Positions 38,595-47,869 of a DNA stretch of 64,000 nucleotides are shown piece by piece. Source of the DNA: Pandoraea sp. PE-S2T-3 (GTDB taxonomy: Bacteria; Pseudomonadota; Gammaproteobacteria; Burkholderiales; Burkholderiaceae); the NCBI RefSeq assembly GCF_002179965.1, contig NZ_NGUQ01000037.1, positions 496,001 through 560,000 on the forward strand, written 5' to 3'. The translations under genes and the position numbers were made by a program. The notes under the pieces were generated by a model. That model was not told the DNA's origin, did not search any database, and worked only from the letters and a program-made list of their open reading frames with translations. How positions within the stretch are numbered: the stretch's first letter is position 1; each line of letters starts with the position of its first letter.

Positions 38595-39923
38595 ATGGCA
38601 AAACGCGTTCATCTCAATTTGTTCATTCACGGCCGCGGCCACCATGAGGCCGGCTGGCGTCATTCGGGCGCGACGCGCCTGCCGCTGACCGATATCGACT
38701 ATTTCGCCGGGCTTGCGCAAACCGCGGAGGCCGGGCGTTTCGATTCGGTATTTCTCGCCGACGCGCTGGCGCTTGCCGAAGCCGCCGAGCACGTTGCGAC
38801 CGCGCAACTCGAACCCATCACTACCCTCGCTGCGCTGGCCTTCGCCACGCGGCATATCGGGTTGATTGCCACGGCGTCGACCACCTACACCGAGCCGTTC
38901 AATCTGGCGCGTCAGTTCGCGTCGCTCGATCACATCACCAAGGGCCGCATTGGCTGGAACATCGTCACGTCGTGGGTCGGTGCCGCCGCCAAGAACTTCG
39001 GACTCGATCAGCCGATCAGCCATGCCGAGCGCTACGCCCGTGCGAACGAATATCTGGAGGTCGTGACCGGCCTCTGGGATAGCTGGGCCGACGACGCCAT
39101 TGTCGACGACGCCGCCACCGGCCGTTTCGTCGTGCCCGGTAAGGTGCGCAGCATCGATCACCGGGGCGACTACTACCGCGTGGCGGGGCCGCTCAATCTG
39201 CCGCGTTCGCCGCAAGGCTGGCCTGTGCTGGTGCAGGCAGGGTCGTCGCCTGACGGCAAAGCGTTCGCCGCGCGTTTTGGCGAAGCGATCTTCACCGCAC
39301 ATCTGACCAAAGCCTCGGCCCGCGACTTCTATCGCGATCTGAAGTCGGCGGCCGAAGCGCGTGGACGGCGTGCCGATCAGGTCGTGATCCTGCCCGGTTT
39401 GAGTGCCGCGATTGGCGCGACCGATGCCGAAGCCGTGGCGCTGCTCGAAGAACTCAATGGCCTGACCGACATCAGCGTTGGCCTTACCCGGCTTTCCGAC
39501 CGCTTTGGCGGCTACGACTTCTCGCGTCTGCCACTCGACCAGCCGCTCTCTGTCGATGACTTCCCGAATCCCGCCACCGTGCAGGCTGCGAAAAGCCGGG
39601 CGGAAGTCATCGTCGGTCTCGTCGCTCGCGAGCGGCCGACCCTGCGTCGGCTGCTTCATCAACTCGCGGGCGCGCGTGGGCACTTCACATTCGCCGGATC
39701 GCCGGAGCGCATTGCCGACGTCATCGAAGACTGGGTCGACGATGGTGCGGCGGATGGCTTCAATCTCATGCCCCCGGTATTGCCTGCCCAACTCGATCTG
39801 TTCGTCGAGCACGTGGTGCCGATCCTGCAACGTCGCGGGCGGCTTCGCACGGAATACGACACGCACACTTTGCGCGCGCACTACGGGCTCGAACGCCCCG
39901 AAAACCGTCACTTCTCACGCTGA
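38595..39923 (+). CDS. FMN-dependent monooxygenase, NtaA/SnaA/DszA type
   Basis: 442-residue luciferase-like monooxygenase of the NtaA/SnaA/DszA/SoxA group: HLNLFIHGRGHHEAGWRHSG at the N-terminus, GLIATASTTYTEPFNLARQFASLDH, GRIGWNIVTS, NFGLDQPISHAERYARANEY, and PVLVQAGSSPDGKAFAARFGEAIF. These use FMNH2 from a partner reductase to oxidise S- or N-containing compounds. Start ATG 38595 follows AGG by 4 nt; GTG 38571 is an alternative. First gene of the rightward sulfur block, 53 nt ahead of a sulfonate-type binding protein. Confidence 0.88.
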   Translation: MAKRVHLNLFIHGRGHHEAGWRHSGATRLPLTDIDYFAGLAQTAEAGRFDSVFLADALALAEAAEHVATAQLEPITTLAALAFATRHIGLIATASTTYTEPFNLARQFASLDHITKGRIGWNIVTSWVGAAAKNFGLDQPISHAERYARANEYLEVVTGLWDSWADDAIVDDAATGRFVVPGKVRSIDHRGDYYRVAGPLNLPRSPQGWPVLVQAGSSPDGKAFAARFGEAIFTAHLTKASARDFYRDLKSAAEARGRRADQVVILPGLSAAIGATDAEAVALLEELNGLTDISVGLTRLSDRFGGYDFSRLPLDQPLSVDDFPNPATVQAAKSRAEVIVGLVARERPTLRRLLHQLAGARGHFTFAGSPERIADVIEDWVDDGAADGFNLMPPVLPAQLDLFVEHVVPILQRRGRLRTEYDTHTLRAHYGLERPENRHFSR

Positions 39924-39976
39924 ATTCATGAAACACCCCGTCTGCACGGGGCGACGCAAGCATTTCAAGGTTTGAC

Positions 39977-40957
39977 ATGGCAATCACTCGACGTACCGCA
40001 CTTTCCTGGCTGGGCGCTACCACCGCCGCCGCGCTCGCAGCGGGGCAGGTGCCGCGCGCATTGGCCGCCGAAGCATGGCCCGGCGCAATTCGTATCGGCA
40101 TTCAGAAAGGCGACCCGCTGGTGGCGCTGCGCGCGTCCGGCAAGCTTGAGGCGGCGTTGCGACCACACGGTGTGGCAGTGAAGTGGATCGAGTTTGTCTA
40201 CGGCGCGCCGATGGTCGAGGCGATCAATTCAGGCGATGTCGATGTCGGTGTGGTGGGTTCGCCGCCGCCGATTCTCGCGCAAGCGGGTGCCGCACCGTCA
40301 GTGGTGTACGTCGCTGCCGGCAGCCGTTATCAGAATGGTTACGCCATCGTCGTGCCCGCCAATTCCACCGTGCGCACGATCGGCGATTTGCGCGGCAAAA
40401 AGATTGCTTTCGCGAAGGGCTCGCAAGGCCATTTGTTCGTGCTGCGTGCGCTGGCAGACGCGGGCGTTTCGCCGTCGGAGGTGCAGTTCGCCTACCTCTC
40501 GTATAGCGATGCGCGCGCGGCCATCGAACGCGGTTTCGTCGATGCGTGGTCGGTGCCGGACCCGCGCTATGCCGACGCCGAGATCGCGAGCCACGTGCGC
40601 ACCATTCTCAAGATCGGCGAAGTGTCGGTGCCGCAGTACGCCTTCTACATCGGCGCGCGTACGTTCGCCGAGAAGTATCCGGCCACGCTGCGCACGCTGT
40701 TCGACACGCTGAGTACCGACATTACGGCGCGTCTGGCAAAGCCGGACGAAACGGCCGATTTACTGGCGCAGAACACTGGCGTGCCGCTCGACGTATGGAA
40801 GCGTGCCATCCCGCGTCTGGAATGGGGTGTGCAATACCCAATCACCCCTGACGTCCTCAAGGCACAGCAGGCGAACGCCGATCTGGCCTTCCAGACCCGT
40901 CTGATACCGCGCGCGGTCGACGTGCGACAGGCGGTCGTGGACATTCGTAAGGGCTGA
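39977..40957 (+). CDS. Sulfonate-type ABC substrate-binding protein, Tat-exported
   Basis: 326 residues; twin-arginine signal (ITRRTALSWLGA) and SsuA-like fold: IRIGIQKGDPLVALRASGKLE, EAINSGDVDVGVVGSPPP, GDLRGKKIAFAKGSQGHLFVL. Same length and layout as the protein at 29463-30443. AAGG lies 6 nt before ATG. Lies between a DszA-type monooxygenase and a YeiH-type exporter; its permease/ATPase are probably those at 45.4-47.8 kb. Confidence 0.87.
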   Translation: MAITRRTALSWLGATTAAALAAGQVPRALAAEAWPGAIRIGIQKGDPLVALRASGKLEAALRPHGVAVKWIEFVYGAPMVEAINSGDVDVGVVGSPPPILAQAGAAPSVVYVAAGSRYQNGYAIVVPANSTVRTIGDLRGKKIAFAKGSQGHLFVLRALADAGVSPSEVQFAYLSYSDARAAIERGFVDAWSVPDPRYADAEIASHVRTILKIGEVSVPQYAFYIGARTFAEKYPATLRTLFDTLSTDITARLAKPDETADLLAQNTGVPLDVWKRAIPRLEWGVQYPITPDVLKAQQANADLAFQTRLIPRAVDVRQAVVDIRKG

Positions 40958-41034
40958 ACCCGGCAGGAGATAACAAAAGCCGGGTCACCCGGCATCGTCA
41001 AACACACTTCACGTCATTTGAAGGGGAATGCAGT

Positions 41035-42504
41035 ATGGAGCAAGCCTCAACCACACCAGAGGTCTCGGCCGCCAAGCCGGTGAGCGAAGACTGGCTCGCC
41101 GTCATCATCGGCCTGATCATCGTTATCGCCGGGCTCACGGGCGTATCCGGTGCCGACCCGATCGGCTGGGTCGTCACGACACGCGTCTGGACCGACCCGG
41201 CAACGGCACTCGCGCCCGCGGCGTCGGGATACGCCCGCCTTGGCGGATTCACGGCCTTTGTCCTGACATGGATCGTTCTGAGCGCCGTGCTCTCGCTAGG
41301 CGTGGCCGCGTTACAGCAAGACGTTCGCCGCTTCGTCGTGCGCTTTTCCGTGTTGTTCTGGCTGGCGTATGCGAGCTGGTTTCTCGGCAGCTACGCCTAT
41401 CTGGCGGCGGTTACGCCCGCCGAGCAAACCAAGTTCGGTATCGACTGGTCGCTGCGCCTCACCAACGAGGGTGGCTATATCGTCGCGCTGGTGGTCGGTC
41501 TGATCATCGCCAATGCCTTCCCGCGTGCTAGCGCGTGGCTCTCGGATGCGGTGCGTCCCGAGTGGTACATCAAGACAGCGATCGTCGTGCTGGGGGCGTT
41601 CATTGCTGTCACGGTGGCCGACCGGCTGACGTTCGCGTCGTCGATTCTGCTGCGTGGCGTAGCCGCCATCGTCGAGGCGTATCTGATCTATTGGGCGGTC
41701 GTCTATTACATCGCGCGCAAGTGGTTCCGCTTCCCGCGCGAGTGGGCGGTGCCGTTGGCCTCGGGCATCTCGATCTGCGGCGTCGCAGCGGCCATTTCAA
41801 CCGGCAGCGCCATTCGTGCGCGGCCGGCGATTCCGGTGCTGGTGTCGTCACTGGTCGTGGTGTTCGCCGTCATTGAACTGCTGATTCTCCCGTTCCTCGC
41901 CCAGCATTTCCTCGCAGACGATCCGCTGGTCGCAGCGGCGTGGCTCGGGCTGGCGGTCAAGACTGATGGGGCGGCAGTTGCGGGTGGCGCGATCACCGAG
42001 GCGCTGATCAACGCGAAAGCGGCTGCGGGCGGCACGCACTACGCGGCAGGCTGGATCGTGGGCACGACGGCCACGATCAAGGTGTTCATCGACATCTTCA
42101 TCGGCGTGTGGTCGTTCATCCTCGCGTACATCTGGACCAATCACATCAACGTCACCGACGCCTCGCAACGGGCTCGTCCGCGCGAGATCTGGGAGCGGTT
42201 TCCGAAGTTCATCATCGGCTTTGTCGTGACGTTCGCGCTTGCACTGGGCCTGTCGCTCGCCGCCGGACCGGAAGCCGCAGCGAAGATCAAGGGCGCTGTG
42301 GGGGAGGCCAACAACTTCCGCGTCATCTTCTTCGTCCTGACGTTCTTCTCGATCGGTCTGCTGTCGAACTTCCGCAAGCTTTGGTCCGAGGGCATCGGCA
42401 AGCTCGCAGCGGTGTACGTCATCAGCCTGTTCGGCTTCGTCATCTGGGTGGGCCTGTTGATCTCGTGGCTGTTCTTCCACGGGGTGAAGCCGCCGCTGGC
42501 GTAA
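41035..42504 (+). CDS. YeiH-family putative sulfate/sulfite exporter
   Basis: 489 residues, about 12 hydrophobic segments, UPF0324/YeiH family: EWYIKTAIVVLGAFIAVTVADR, SGISICGVAAAISTGSAIRARP, AAAWLGLAVKTDGAAVAGGAI are the conserved core. Members of this length exceed E. coli YeiH (about 350) by an N-terminal pair of helices. Export of sulfate or sulfite is the usual suggestion but is not firmly shown; between organosulfur monooxygenases, relieving sulfite produced by C-S cleavage would make sense. AAGGGGA 8 nt upstream of the ATG. Confidence 0.85.
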   Translation: MEQASTTPEVSAAKPVSEDWLAVIIGLIIVIAGLTGVSGADPIGWVVTTRVWTDPATALAPAASGYARLGGFTAFVLTWIVLSAVLSLGVAALQQDVRRFVVRFSVLFWLAYASWFLGSYAYLAAVTPAEQTKFGIDWSLRLTNEGGYIVALVVGLIIANAFPRASAWLSDAVRPEWYIKTAIVVLGAFIAVTVADRLTFASSILLRGVAAIVEAYLIYWAVVYYIARKWFRFPREWAVPLASGISICGVAAAISTGSAIRARPAIPVLVSSLVVVFAVIELLILPFLAQHFLADDPLVAAAWLGLAVKTDGAAVAGGAITEALINAKAAAGGTHYAAGWIVGTTATIKVFIDIFIGVWSFILAYIWTNHINVTDASQRARPREIWERFPKFIIGFVVTFALALGLSLAAGPEAAAKIKGAVGEANNFRVIFFVLTFFSIGLLSNFRKLWSEGIGKLAAVYVISLFGFVIWVGLLISWLFFHGVKPPLA

Positions 42505-42545
42505 GTCTTGCCGCCCCAACGTTCTCACATCACAGGAGTCTCACC

Positions 42546-42707
42546 ATGTCTGACCTCGACAACCTGTCGAAAGCCATCGCGCAAGCGCCGGAGGAGCCGC
42601 TGCTGCCGATCGAGAAGAAATTGATCGGCTGGAGTCTGGGCATCGGCATCGCGCTGCTGGTCGTGCTCGGCATCATCAATCACTACCTGCCGGTGGCGAC
42701 GGTATAG
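42546..42707 (+). CDS. 53-residue single-helix membrane protein
   Basis: Too short to be called by most annotation pipelines but well supported: ATG 42546 is preceded by AGGAG at 7 nt, and it starts 41 nt after the YeiH-like gene. Hydrophilic first 26 residues (SDLDNLSKAIAQAPEEP), then one helix, about 27-48 (IGWSLGIGIALLVVLGIINHYL). No family recognised. The tight pairing suggests a small subunit or partner of the exporter. Confidence 0.75.
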   Translation: MSDLDNLSKAIAQAPEEPLLPIEKKLIGWSLGIGIALLVVLGIINHYLPVATV

Positions 42708-42758
42708 CGTCGCAAGCGTGTTTCTGTTTGTGTGAATTTGCTTAGCAGATATTCGAAT

Positions 42759-42786
42759 TTGTCATCAGGCAACCGAACTCTATACT
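42759..42786 (+). promoter_or_regulatory. Sigma-70-type promoter of the second organosulfur operon
   Basis: TTGTCA (42759-42764), 16-nt spacer, TATACT (42781-42786), in the 212-nt gap before the monooxygenase at 42920. Implies that the genes from 42920 to 48763 can be transcribed apart from the YeiH-like unit. Confidence 0.6.
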
Positions 42787-42919
42787 GGGTTGCGACTGCG
42801 TGCGGGGCGGCTTGTGCCGCCCTCGCCGCCGTCACTGTGGTCCGGGAAGACAACTGAGCAGGCGCTGCCAACGAAGTTACCCGCGCCGGTCTCTTACTCC
42901 GTTTTTCCGAATACCTCGC

Positions 42920-44254
42920 ATGCCTACGAATGCCCCGCGACAAATGAACCTGGCCGCCTACGTCATGGCGGGCCCGGTGTCTGGTCACCATGGCGGCTGG
43001 CGCTATCCCTCGGCGCAGCACGACATTCTCAACGTCAAGTTCTATCGCGACATCGGGCGTCTGCTCGAAGCCGGCAAGTTCGACATGATCTTCCTGCCGG
43101 ACATTCAGGCGTTGCCGCGCCGTCTCGGCGACAGCCTCGACTCGCAACTGCGTCACGGTGCACTCGGCGCGCTGCGTCTCGATCCGCTTGTCGTACTGTC
43201 GGCGCTGGCCGCCAGCACCGACAAGCTCGGGTTGGCCGCCACGATTTCAACGTCCTACTTCACGCCGTTTCATGTGGCCCGCGCACTGGCATCGCTCGAT
43301 CATTTGAGCGCCGGGCGCGTAGCGTGGAATATCGTGACGTCGTTTCAAGATGCCGAAGCGCGCAACTTCGGCTTGGCCGAGCAACTGTCGCGTGAAGACC
43401 GTTACGACCGCGCCGACGAGTTCGTGGAAGTGGCGTGCAAGCTCTGGAATAGCTGGCACGACGACGCCCTGACGCTCGATCGCGCCACGCCGCAGTTCGC
43501 CGATCCGTCGCGTGTGGCGCCCATCTCGCACCATGGCAAGTGGTTCGACGTTGAAGGGCCGCTGAACGTGAGCCGTCCGCCGCAAGGCCGCCCAGTGTTT
43601 ATTCAGGCGGGCGCCTCGGCCCGCGGCAAGGATTTCGCGGCGAAGTGGGCCGACGTGATCTTCGTCACACACTCATCGCAAGAGTCTGCGCAAAACTTCT
43701 ATCGCGATATCAAGGAGCGTGCGGTGCAACACGGCCGTAACCCTGACGACGTGAAAATTCTGCTAGGCATGGTGCCCGTCGTAGGCGAGACCGATGCCAT
43801 CGCGCGCGACAAACAAGCGTTGCTCGACGAGTTGTGCGATCCCGAAGCCGGACTCTCCACGCTGTCGTATCAGTTGGACATCGACCTGTCGCCATTCCCG
43901 CAGGACGGCGTGCTGCCCGATCTCGAAGTCGGCGGCGTGCAGGGTCACTACAAGGAAGTGGCGGAGCTCACGCGTAAGCAGGGGCTGTCGCTGCGCGAGA
44001 TCGGCAAGCGTTACGGCATCGGCCCGCTGCGCGACTTCAACGGGTCGGGCGCTGCCGTGGCCGACACGATGCAGCAATGGTTCGATGCGCGCGCCTGCGA
44101 CGGCTTCATGGTGCAGATGCCGTATCTGCCGGGCGGCGTGGAGGACTTCGTGCGCCTCGTCGTGCCCGAACTGCAATCGCGCGGCAGCTTCCGTGCCGAG
44201 TACGACGGCGCGACGCTGCGTGACCACCTCGGTCTCGCGCGCCCCGCGCACTAA
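42920..44254 (+). CDS. FMN-dependent monooxygenase, NtaA/SnaA/DszA type (second copy)
   Basis: 444-residue paralogue of the enzyme at 38595: MNLAAYVMAGPVSGHHGGWRYP, GLAATISTSYFTPFHVARALASLDHLS, GRVAWNIVTSF, NFGLAEQLSREDRYDRADEF, PVFIQAGASARGKDFAAKWADVIF. Same fold and expected chemistry (FMNH2- and O2-dependent oxidation), different substrate. ATG 42920 is chosen over an in-frame ATG 120 nt upstream because that extension is Arg-rich and non-homologous. A short tandem repeat separates it from the binding-protein gene. Confidence 0.88.
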   Translation: MPTNAPRQMNLAAYVMAGPVSGHHGGWRYPSAQHDILNVKFYRDIGRLLEAGKFDMIFLPDIQALPRRLGDSLDSQLRHGALGALRLDPLVVLSALAASTDKLGLAATISTSYFTPFHVARALASLDHLSAGRVAWNIVTSFQDAEARNFGLAEQLSREDRYDRADEFVEVACKLWNSWHDDALTLDRATPQFADPSRVAPISHHGKWFDVEGPLNVSRPPQGRPVFIQAGASARGKDFAAKWADVIFVTHSSQESAQNFYRDIKERAVQHGRNPDDVKILLGMVPVVGETDAIARDKQALLDELCDPEAGLSTLSYQLDIDLSPFPQDGVLPDLEVGGVQGHYKEVAELTRKQGLSLREIGKRYGIGPLRDFNGSGAAVADTMQQWFDARACDGFMVQMPYLPGGVEDFVRLVVPELQSRGSFRAEYDGATLRDHLGLARPAH

Positions 44255-44281
44255 GCCATTTGCGCCATTTGCGCCATTTGC
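44255..44281. repeat. Three tandem copies of a 9-mer
   Basis: GCCATTTGC repeated three times without mismatch, starting directly after the stop codon of the monooxygenase gene and 37 nt before the next start. Possibly a slippage product. Confidence 0.9.
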
Positions 44282-44317
44282 CAACGCACACATAACAACG
44301 ACTTCTCGCACACTGCC

Positions 44318-45379
44318 ATGTCTTCCCATTCCTCTTCGCGTGACTCGTCGGTCAATGGCCGACGCAACTTTATCAAGCAGGGCGCCGCAGTGGCTGCGGC
44401 CTTATCGCTACCGGCATTCCCGATGATCGCCCGTGCGGCACCGCCCGTGATTCGCTATGCCAGCGCTGGCGTCGTGGGGCCGGGTGAGCTCGAAACGGTG
44501 ATCTTCAGCGACTGGTTCAAGGCGAACGTGCTGAAGCGTCACGGCAAGGAATACGTCATCGAGACGACCACCGCGCGCGGTACGCCCGGGGTGGCCACGC
44601 TGCTGGCTGCCGAGCAGGCCGATCTCGGCACGCTCGCGTTCACGAGCCTTGCCACCACGGTTGCGCAGGACGCTGTGCCGGGTGGCGTGACGGCCGTTGC
44701 CGAAATCCACCGCGATGCCGTGCAGGGCTATGCGTCCAATCCGTTTGTGGTGCTGGCCGACAGCCCGATTCGCACGATTGCCGATCTCAAGGGCAAGACC
44801 GTGGCCGTGAACGCGTTCAACGGCAGTGTCGACATCATTCTGCGCATCGCGCTTCAGGCCCACGGTCTGGACCCGCGCAAGGACGTGCGTGTGGTGGAAA
44901 TGCCGTTCGGCAACATCGGTCCGGCATTGCGTCAGAAGCGCATTGACGCCGGTGTACTGGCCATGCCGTTCCAAGTCGACGAGGCGAAGAAGGGTGGCAT
45001 TCGTACGGTGTTCGATGCCGTGGGCGTCGTGCCGCCGTACCCGGTCCTGTTCCAGAGCGCCCGTACCCGTTTCCTGAAGTCGCAGCCCGCCGCCGTGCGC
45101 GCTTGGCTGGCGGACTACGTGGATGCACAGCGCTGGATCTATGACCCGGCCAATCGCAAACAGGTCGTGGCGCTCACAGCTGATCTGGCGAAGACACCTG
45201 CGGCGTCGCTAGACGAGTATTTCCTCACGGCAAAGGATTTTTATCGCGACCCGAACGCGACGATCTCGGCGGCGAGCTTGCAGCCGCCCATCGACGCGAT
45301 GGCCAAGCTCGGGTTGCTGCCCAAGCCCGTGACGATTGCGCCGTACGTCGACGCGTCTTATCTTCCGCATCGCGTATGA
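44318..45379 (+). CDS. ABC substrate-binding protein of sulfonate/nitrate type, Tat-exported
   Basis: 353 residues with a twin-arginine signal (NGRRNFIKQGAAV) and the SsuA/NrtA/ThiY fold: IRYASAGVVGPGELETVIFS, GVATLLAAEQADLGTLAF, DLKGKTVAVNAFNGSVDIILRIAL, LRQKRIDAGVLAMP. It is the dedicated binding protein of the importer encoded by the next three genes: its stop overlaps the ATPase start in an ATGA junction. An organosulfur ligand is inferred from the flanking monooxygenases and rhodanese. Confidence 0.87.
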   Translation: MSSHSSSRDSSVNGRRNFIKQGAAVAAALSLPAFPMIARAAPPVIRYASAGVVGPGELETVIFSDWFKANVLKRHGKEYVIETTTARGTPGVATLLAAEQADLGTLAFTSLATTVAQDAVPGGVTAVAEIHRDAVQGYASNPFVVLADSPIRTIADLKGKTVAVNAFNGSVDIILRIALQAHGLDPRKDVRVVEMPFGNIGPALRQKRIDAGVLAMPFQVDEAKKGGIRTVFDAVGVVPPYPVLFQSARTRFLKSQPAAVRAWLADYVDAQRWIYDPANRKQVVALTADLAKTPAASLDEYFLTAKDFYRDPNATISAASLQPPIDAMAKLGLLPKPVTIAPYVDASYLPHRV

Positions 45380-46191
45380 GCGACGCAGCCTCCCACGACA
45401 GCCTGCCGGCGATTCACGTCGCCGGATTGTCGAAGTCGTTCGACAAGGGCGGTGAATCGGTGCTCGCGCTCGATCGCATCGATCTGGACGTGCCGGCGGG
45501 CAAGCTCGTGTCGTTGGTCGGGCCTTCGGGCTGCGGCAAGAGCACGTTGCTCTACATCCTCGGCGGCTTCGTTCAAGCCTCACAAGGGGTTTGCTCGACA
45601 TTCGGCAACGCCATTACCGGCCCGGGTGTCGACCGGGGCATCGTGTTTCAGGAATACGCGCTGTTCCCGTGGCTCACGGTGTACGACAACATCGCCTACG
45701 GTTTGCGCCGCAAGGGCGTGGATGCCGACACGGTGGCCCGCACCGTCGAGCGCTATATCGCACTGATCCATTTGAAGGGATTCGAGCGTCGCTTTCCCCG
45801 CGAACTGTCGGGCGGCATGCGTCAACGTGTGGCGTTGGCGCGCACGTTCGCGAGCGATCCGAAGATTCTGCTGCTTGACGAGCCTTTTGGCGCGCTTGAC
45901 GCACAGACCCGCGAGTTCATGCAGGACGAACTGCTGAGCTTGTGGTCGGCGTCGGGCAAAACCGCCGTATTGGTGACGCACGATATCGACGAGGCCGTGT
46001 ACCTCTCGGACACTATTTATGTGATGTCACGCCGTCCGGGGCGGATCGTCAAACGCATCGACGTCGATCTGGACCGCACGCTGGGCCGCGAGACCACCAT
46101 GCTTTCCGAGCGCTTCGCGGCGTTGCGCAACGATGTCTGGCTGACTGTCCGTGAGCAAGTGCGCGGCACCGAGCATGAGGAGATCGCATGA
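45376..46191 (+). CDS. ABC transporter ATP-binding protein (SsuB/TauB-like)
   Basis: 271 residues. Walker A GPSGCGKST at 49-57, Q-loop FQEYALFPWL, signature LSGGMRQR at 144-151, Walker B LLLDEPFGALD at 165, switch His in VTHDIDEAVYL; the GGMRQR signature and RIDVDLDRT-like tail are typical of nitrate/sulfonate/taurine importers. ATGA overlaps at both ends (with the binding protein and the first permease) show a tightly coupled operon. Confidence 0.94.
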   Translation: MSDAASHDSLPAIHVAGLSKSFDKGGESVLALDRIDLDVPAGKLVSLVGPSGCGKSTLLYILGGFVQASQGVCSTFGNAITGPGVDRGIVFQEYALFPWLTVYDNIAYGLRRKGVDADTVARTVERYIALIHLKGFERRFPRELSGGMRQRVALARTFASDPKILLLDEPFGALDAQTREFMQDELLSLWSASGKTAVLVTHDIDEAVYLSDTIYVMSRRPGRIVKRIDVDLDRTLGRETTMLSERFAALRNDVWLTVREQVRGTEHEEIA

Positions 46192-46994
46192 GCGGGGCAA
46201 CGCTACCGGCGCCGGTCGTCCGCCGCTTGCCCGGCGCGCGCGCGCTGACGGGCGTGGTGTCGGTCGCATTGTTGTTCGTCCTGTGGCACGCCGCGACGCG
46301 CTGGCAGTGGTTGCCGGAGGGTTTCGTGCCGCCGATGGGTGACGTCTGGCGTGCCATGCTGCATCTCGCTCGCACGGGTGAACTTTGGGACAACCTTGCC
46401 GCGACCCTTCGCGCGAGTGTCTGGGGGCTGGCTGCCGGGTTGCTGATCGGCGTGCCGACGGGCTTGCTGATGGCAACATCGAGCGTGTTCGAGCGCATCG
46501 TATCGCCGGTGGTGCGCTCCACTTATGCCTTACCGAAGACGACGCTGATTCCGTTGCTCGTGCTGTGGTTCGGCGTGGGCGGCTTGACCAATATCGTTGT
46601 CATCGCCGTGACGACTACGCTGCCGCTGATCGTCTACACCTTGCGGGGTGCGCAAGAGGTGCCGCACGTGCTGCTGTGGAGCGCACGTTCGCTCGGCACG
46701 TCGCGGGCCGAGTTGCTCTGGCGTGTGGTGTTGCCGGGGGCGATGCCGCAGATTCTCACGGGCGTTCGCGTCGCGTTCGGCTTCACGCTGCTGGTCGCCA
46801 TCTCGTGCGAGATGATCGTGGCGAATCAGGGCATCGGTAAGTTGATATCGCAATACGGCGACCAAGGCAGTTACGACTATCTGTTTGCCGCGCTACTGGT
46901 GACGACAGTGATTGCCTATCTGGCCGATCTTGCACTCCGGCGGGCCAGTCAGTTCTGGCTGCGCTGGCATGAAACGACACAACATCATGACTAA
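46188..46994 (+). CDS. ABC transporter permease, SsuC/TauC-like (first)
   Basis: 268 residues, about six helices, EAA loop WSARSLGTSRAELLWRVVLPGAMPQ and the SsuC-type C-terminal segment ISCEMIVANQGIGKLISQYGDQG. With the next gene it forms a heterodimeric permease; most sulfonate systems have only one permease gene, so two are noteworthy. Start overlaps the ATPase stop (ATGA). Confidence 0.92.
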   Translation: MSGATLPAPVVRRLPGARALTGVVSVALLFVLWHAATRWQWLPEGFVPPMGDVWRAMLHLARTGELWDNLAATLRASVWGLAAGLLIGVPTGLLMATSSVFERIVSPVVRSTYALPKTTLIPLLVLWFGVGGLTNIVVIAVTTTLPLIVYTLRGAQEVPHVLLWSARSLGTSRAELLWRVVLPGAMPQILTGVRVAFGFTLLVAISCEMIVANQGIGKLISQYGDQGSYDYLFAALLVTTVIAYLADLALRRASQFWLRWHETTQHHD

Positions 46995-47826
46995 GGCGAC
47001 CATATTGAATGGTCCGGTGGCGGCACAGGCGGCACAGGCGGCGCAGAAGGGCGACGCCCCGGGGCGGAAGCGCCCCGCGGGCCTGCTTCACTGGATTGAG
47101 CGCTGGATTGCGCTCGCTGTGCTTTTGGCGCTCTGGCAAATTGCGACGCATTACGGCTGGGTGAGGGCGGTCTTTCTGCCGTCACCGTCAGTCGTGTTCG
47201 GCACGCTGTGGCAACTCGTCTCGACCGGGGAGTTGTTCTCCACGCTGGGCACCAGTCTCTGGCGAGCTTTCGCGGGCGTTGGGCTGGCGGCACTCGTGGG
47301 CATTCCGGCGGGCTTCCTGATGGCGGAGTCCCGGTTCTGCCGCTGGTGGCTCTCGCCCTATGTCGCGTTTGGTTTTCCGTTGCCGAAGATTGCACTGATC
47401 CCGGTGCTGACCGCGTGGTTCGGCATGGATAGCCTCTCGAAGGTGATTCTGGTGTTTGCCACCTGCGTGTTCCCGTTCATCGTGGCGGCGCAGTCCGGGG
47501 CATCGCTGATTTCGCAGAAGCTGCGCTGGGCGGCGTTTTCGCTCGGCACGAAGCGCAGCGAATTGTTCTGGCTGATTCTGTTGCCTGCCACGGTACCGTC
47601 GATGTTGTCGGGGCTTCGTATCGCGCTGCCGATCGGACTCATTACGGTATTTACCGCCGAGATGGTCACGGGAGGAGGGCTTGGCGAGGCGATTGTGCAA
47701 GCGCAGCGATACTTCCAGTCGCCGCAGGTATATGCCTATGTGATCGTGACGATGGTCGTCGGTTATTTCGCCGACGCGGGCATCGCGTGGTTGCAACGGC
47801 GGTTTGCCGCATGGGCTACCGAGTGA
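46987..47826 (+). CDS. ABC transporter permease, SsuC/TauC-like (second)
   Basis: 279 residues from ATG 46987, overlapping the first permease by 8 nt (ATG 46969 is an alternative). About six helices, EAA loop WAAFSLGTKRSELFWLILLPATVPS, and TAEMVTGGGLGEAIVQAQRYFQS. The N-terminal cytoplasmic part contains an Ala-Ala-Gln repeat encoded by three near-identical 9-mers (47020-47046). Partner of the first permease. Confidence 0.9.
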   Translation: MTKATILNGPVAAQAAQAAQKGDAPGRKRPAGLLHWIERWIALAVLLALWQIATHYGWVRAVFLPSPSVVFGTLWQLVSTGELFSTLGTSLWRAFAGVGLAALVGIPAGFLMAESRFCRWWLSPYVAFGFPLPKIALIPVLTAWFGMDSLSKVILVFATCVFPFIVAAQSGASLISQKLRWAAFSLGTKRSELFWLILLPATVPSMLSGLRIALPIGLITVFTAEMVTGGGLGEAIVQAQRYFQSPQVYAYVIVTMVVGYFADAGIAWLQRRFAAWATE

Positions 47827-47869
47827 ATTTTCGGTCCGCCGCGACCGCATTCTGACTTTCGATTTGAAA

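Noticed and set aside
44255-44281. CRISPR-like repeat
   Set aside because: Only three adjacent 9-mers with no spacers and no cas genes.
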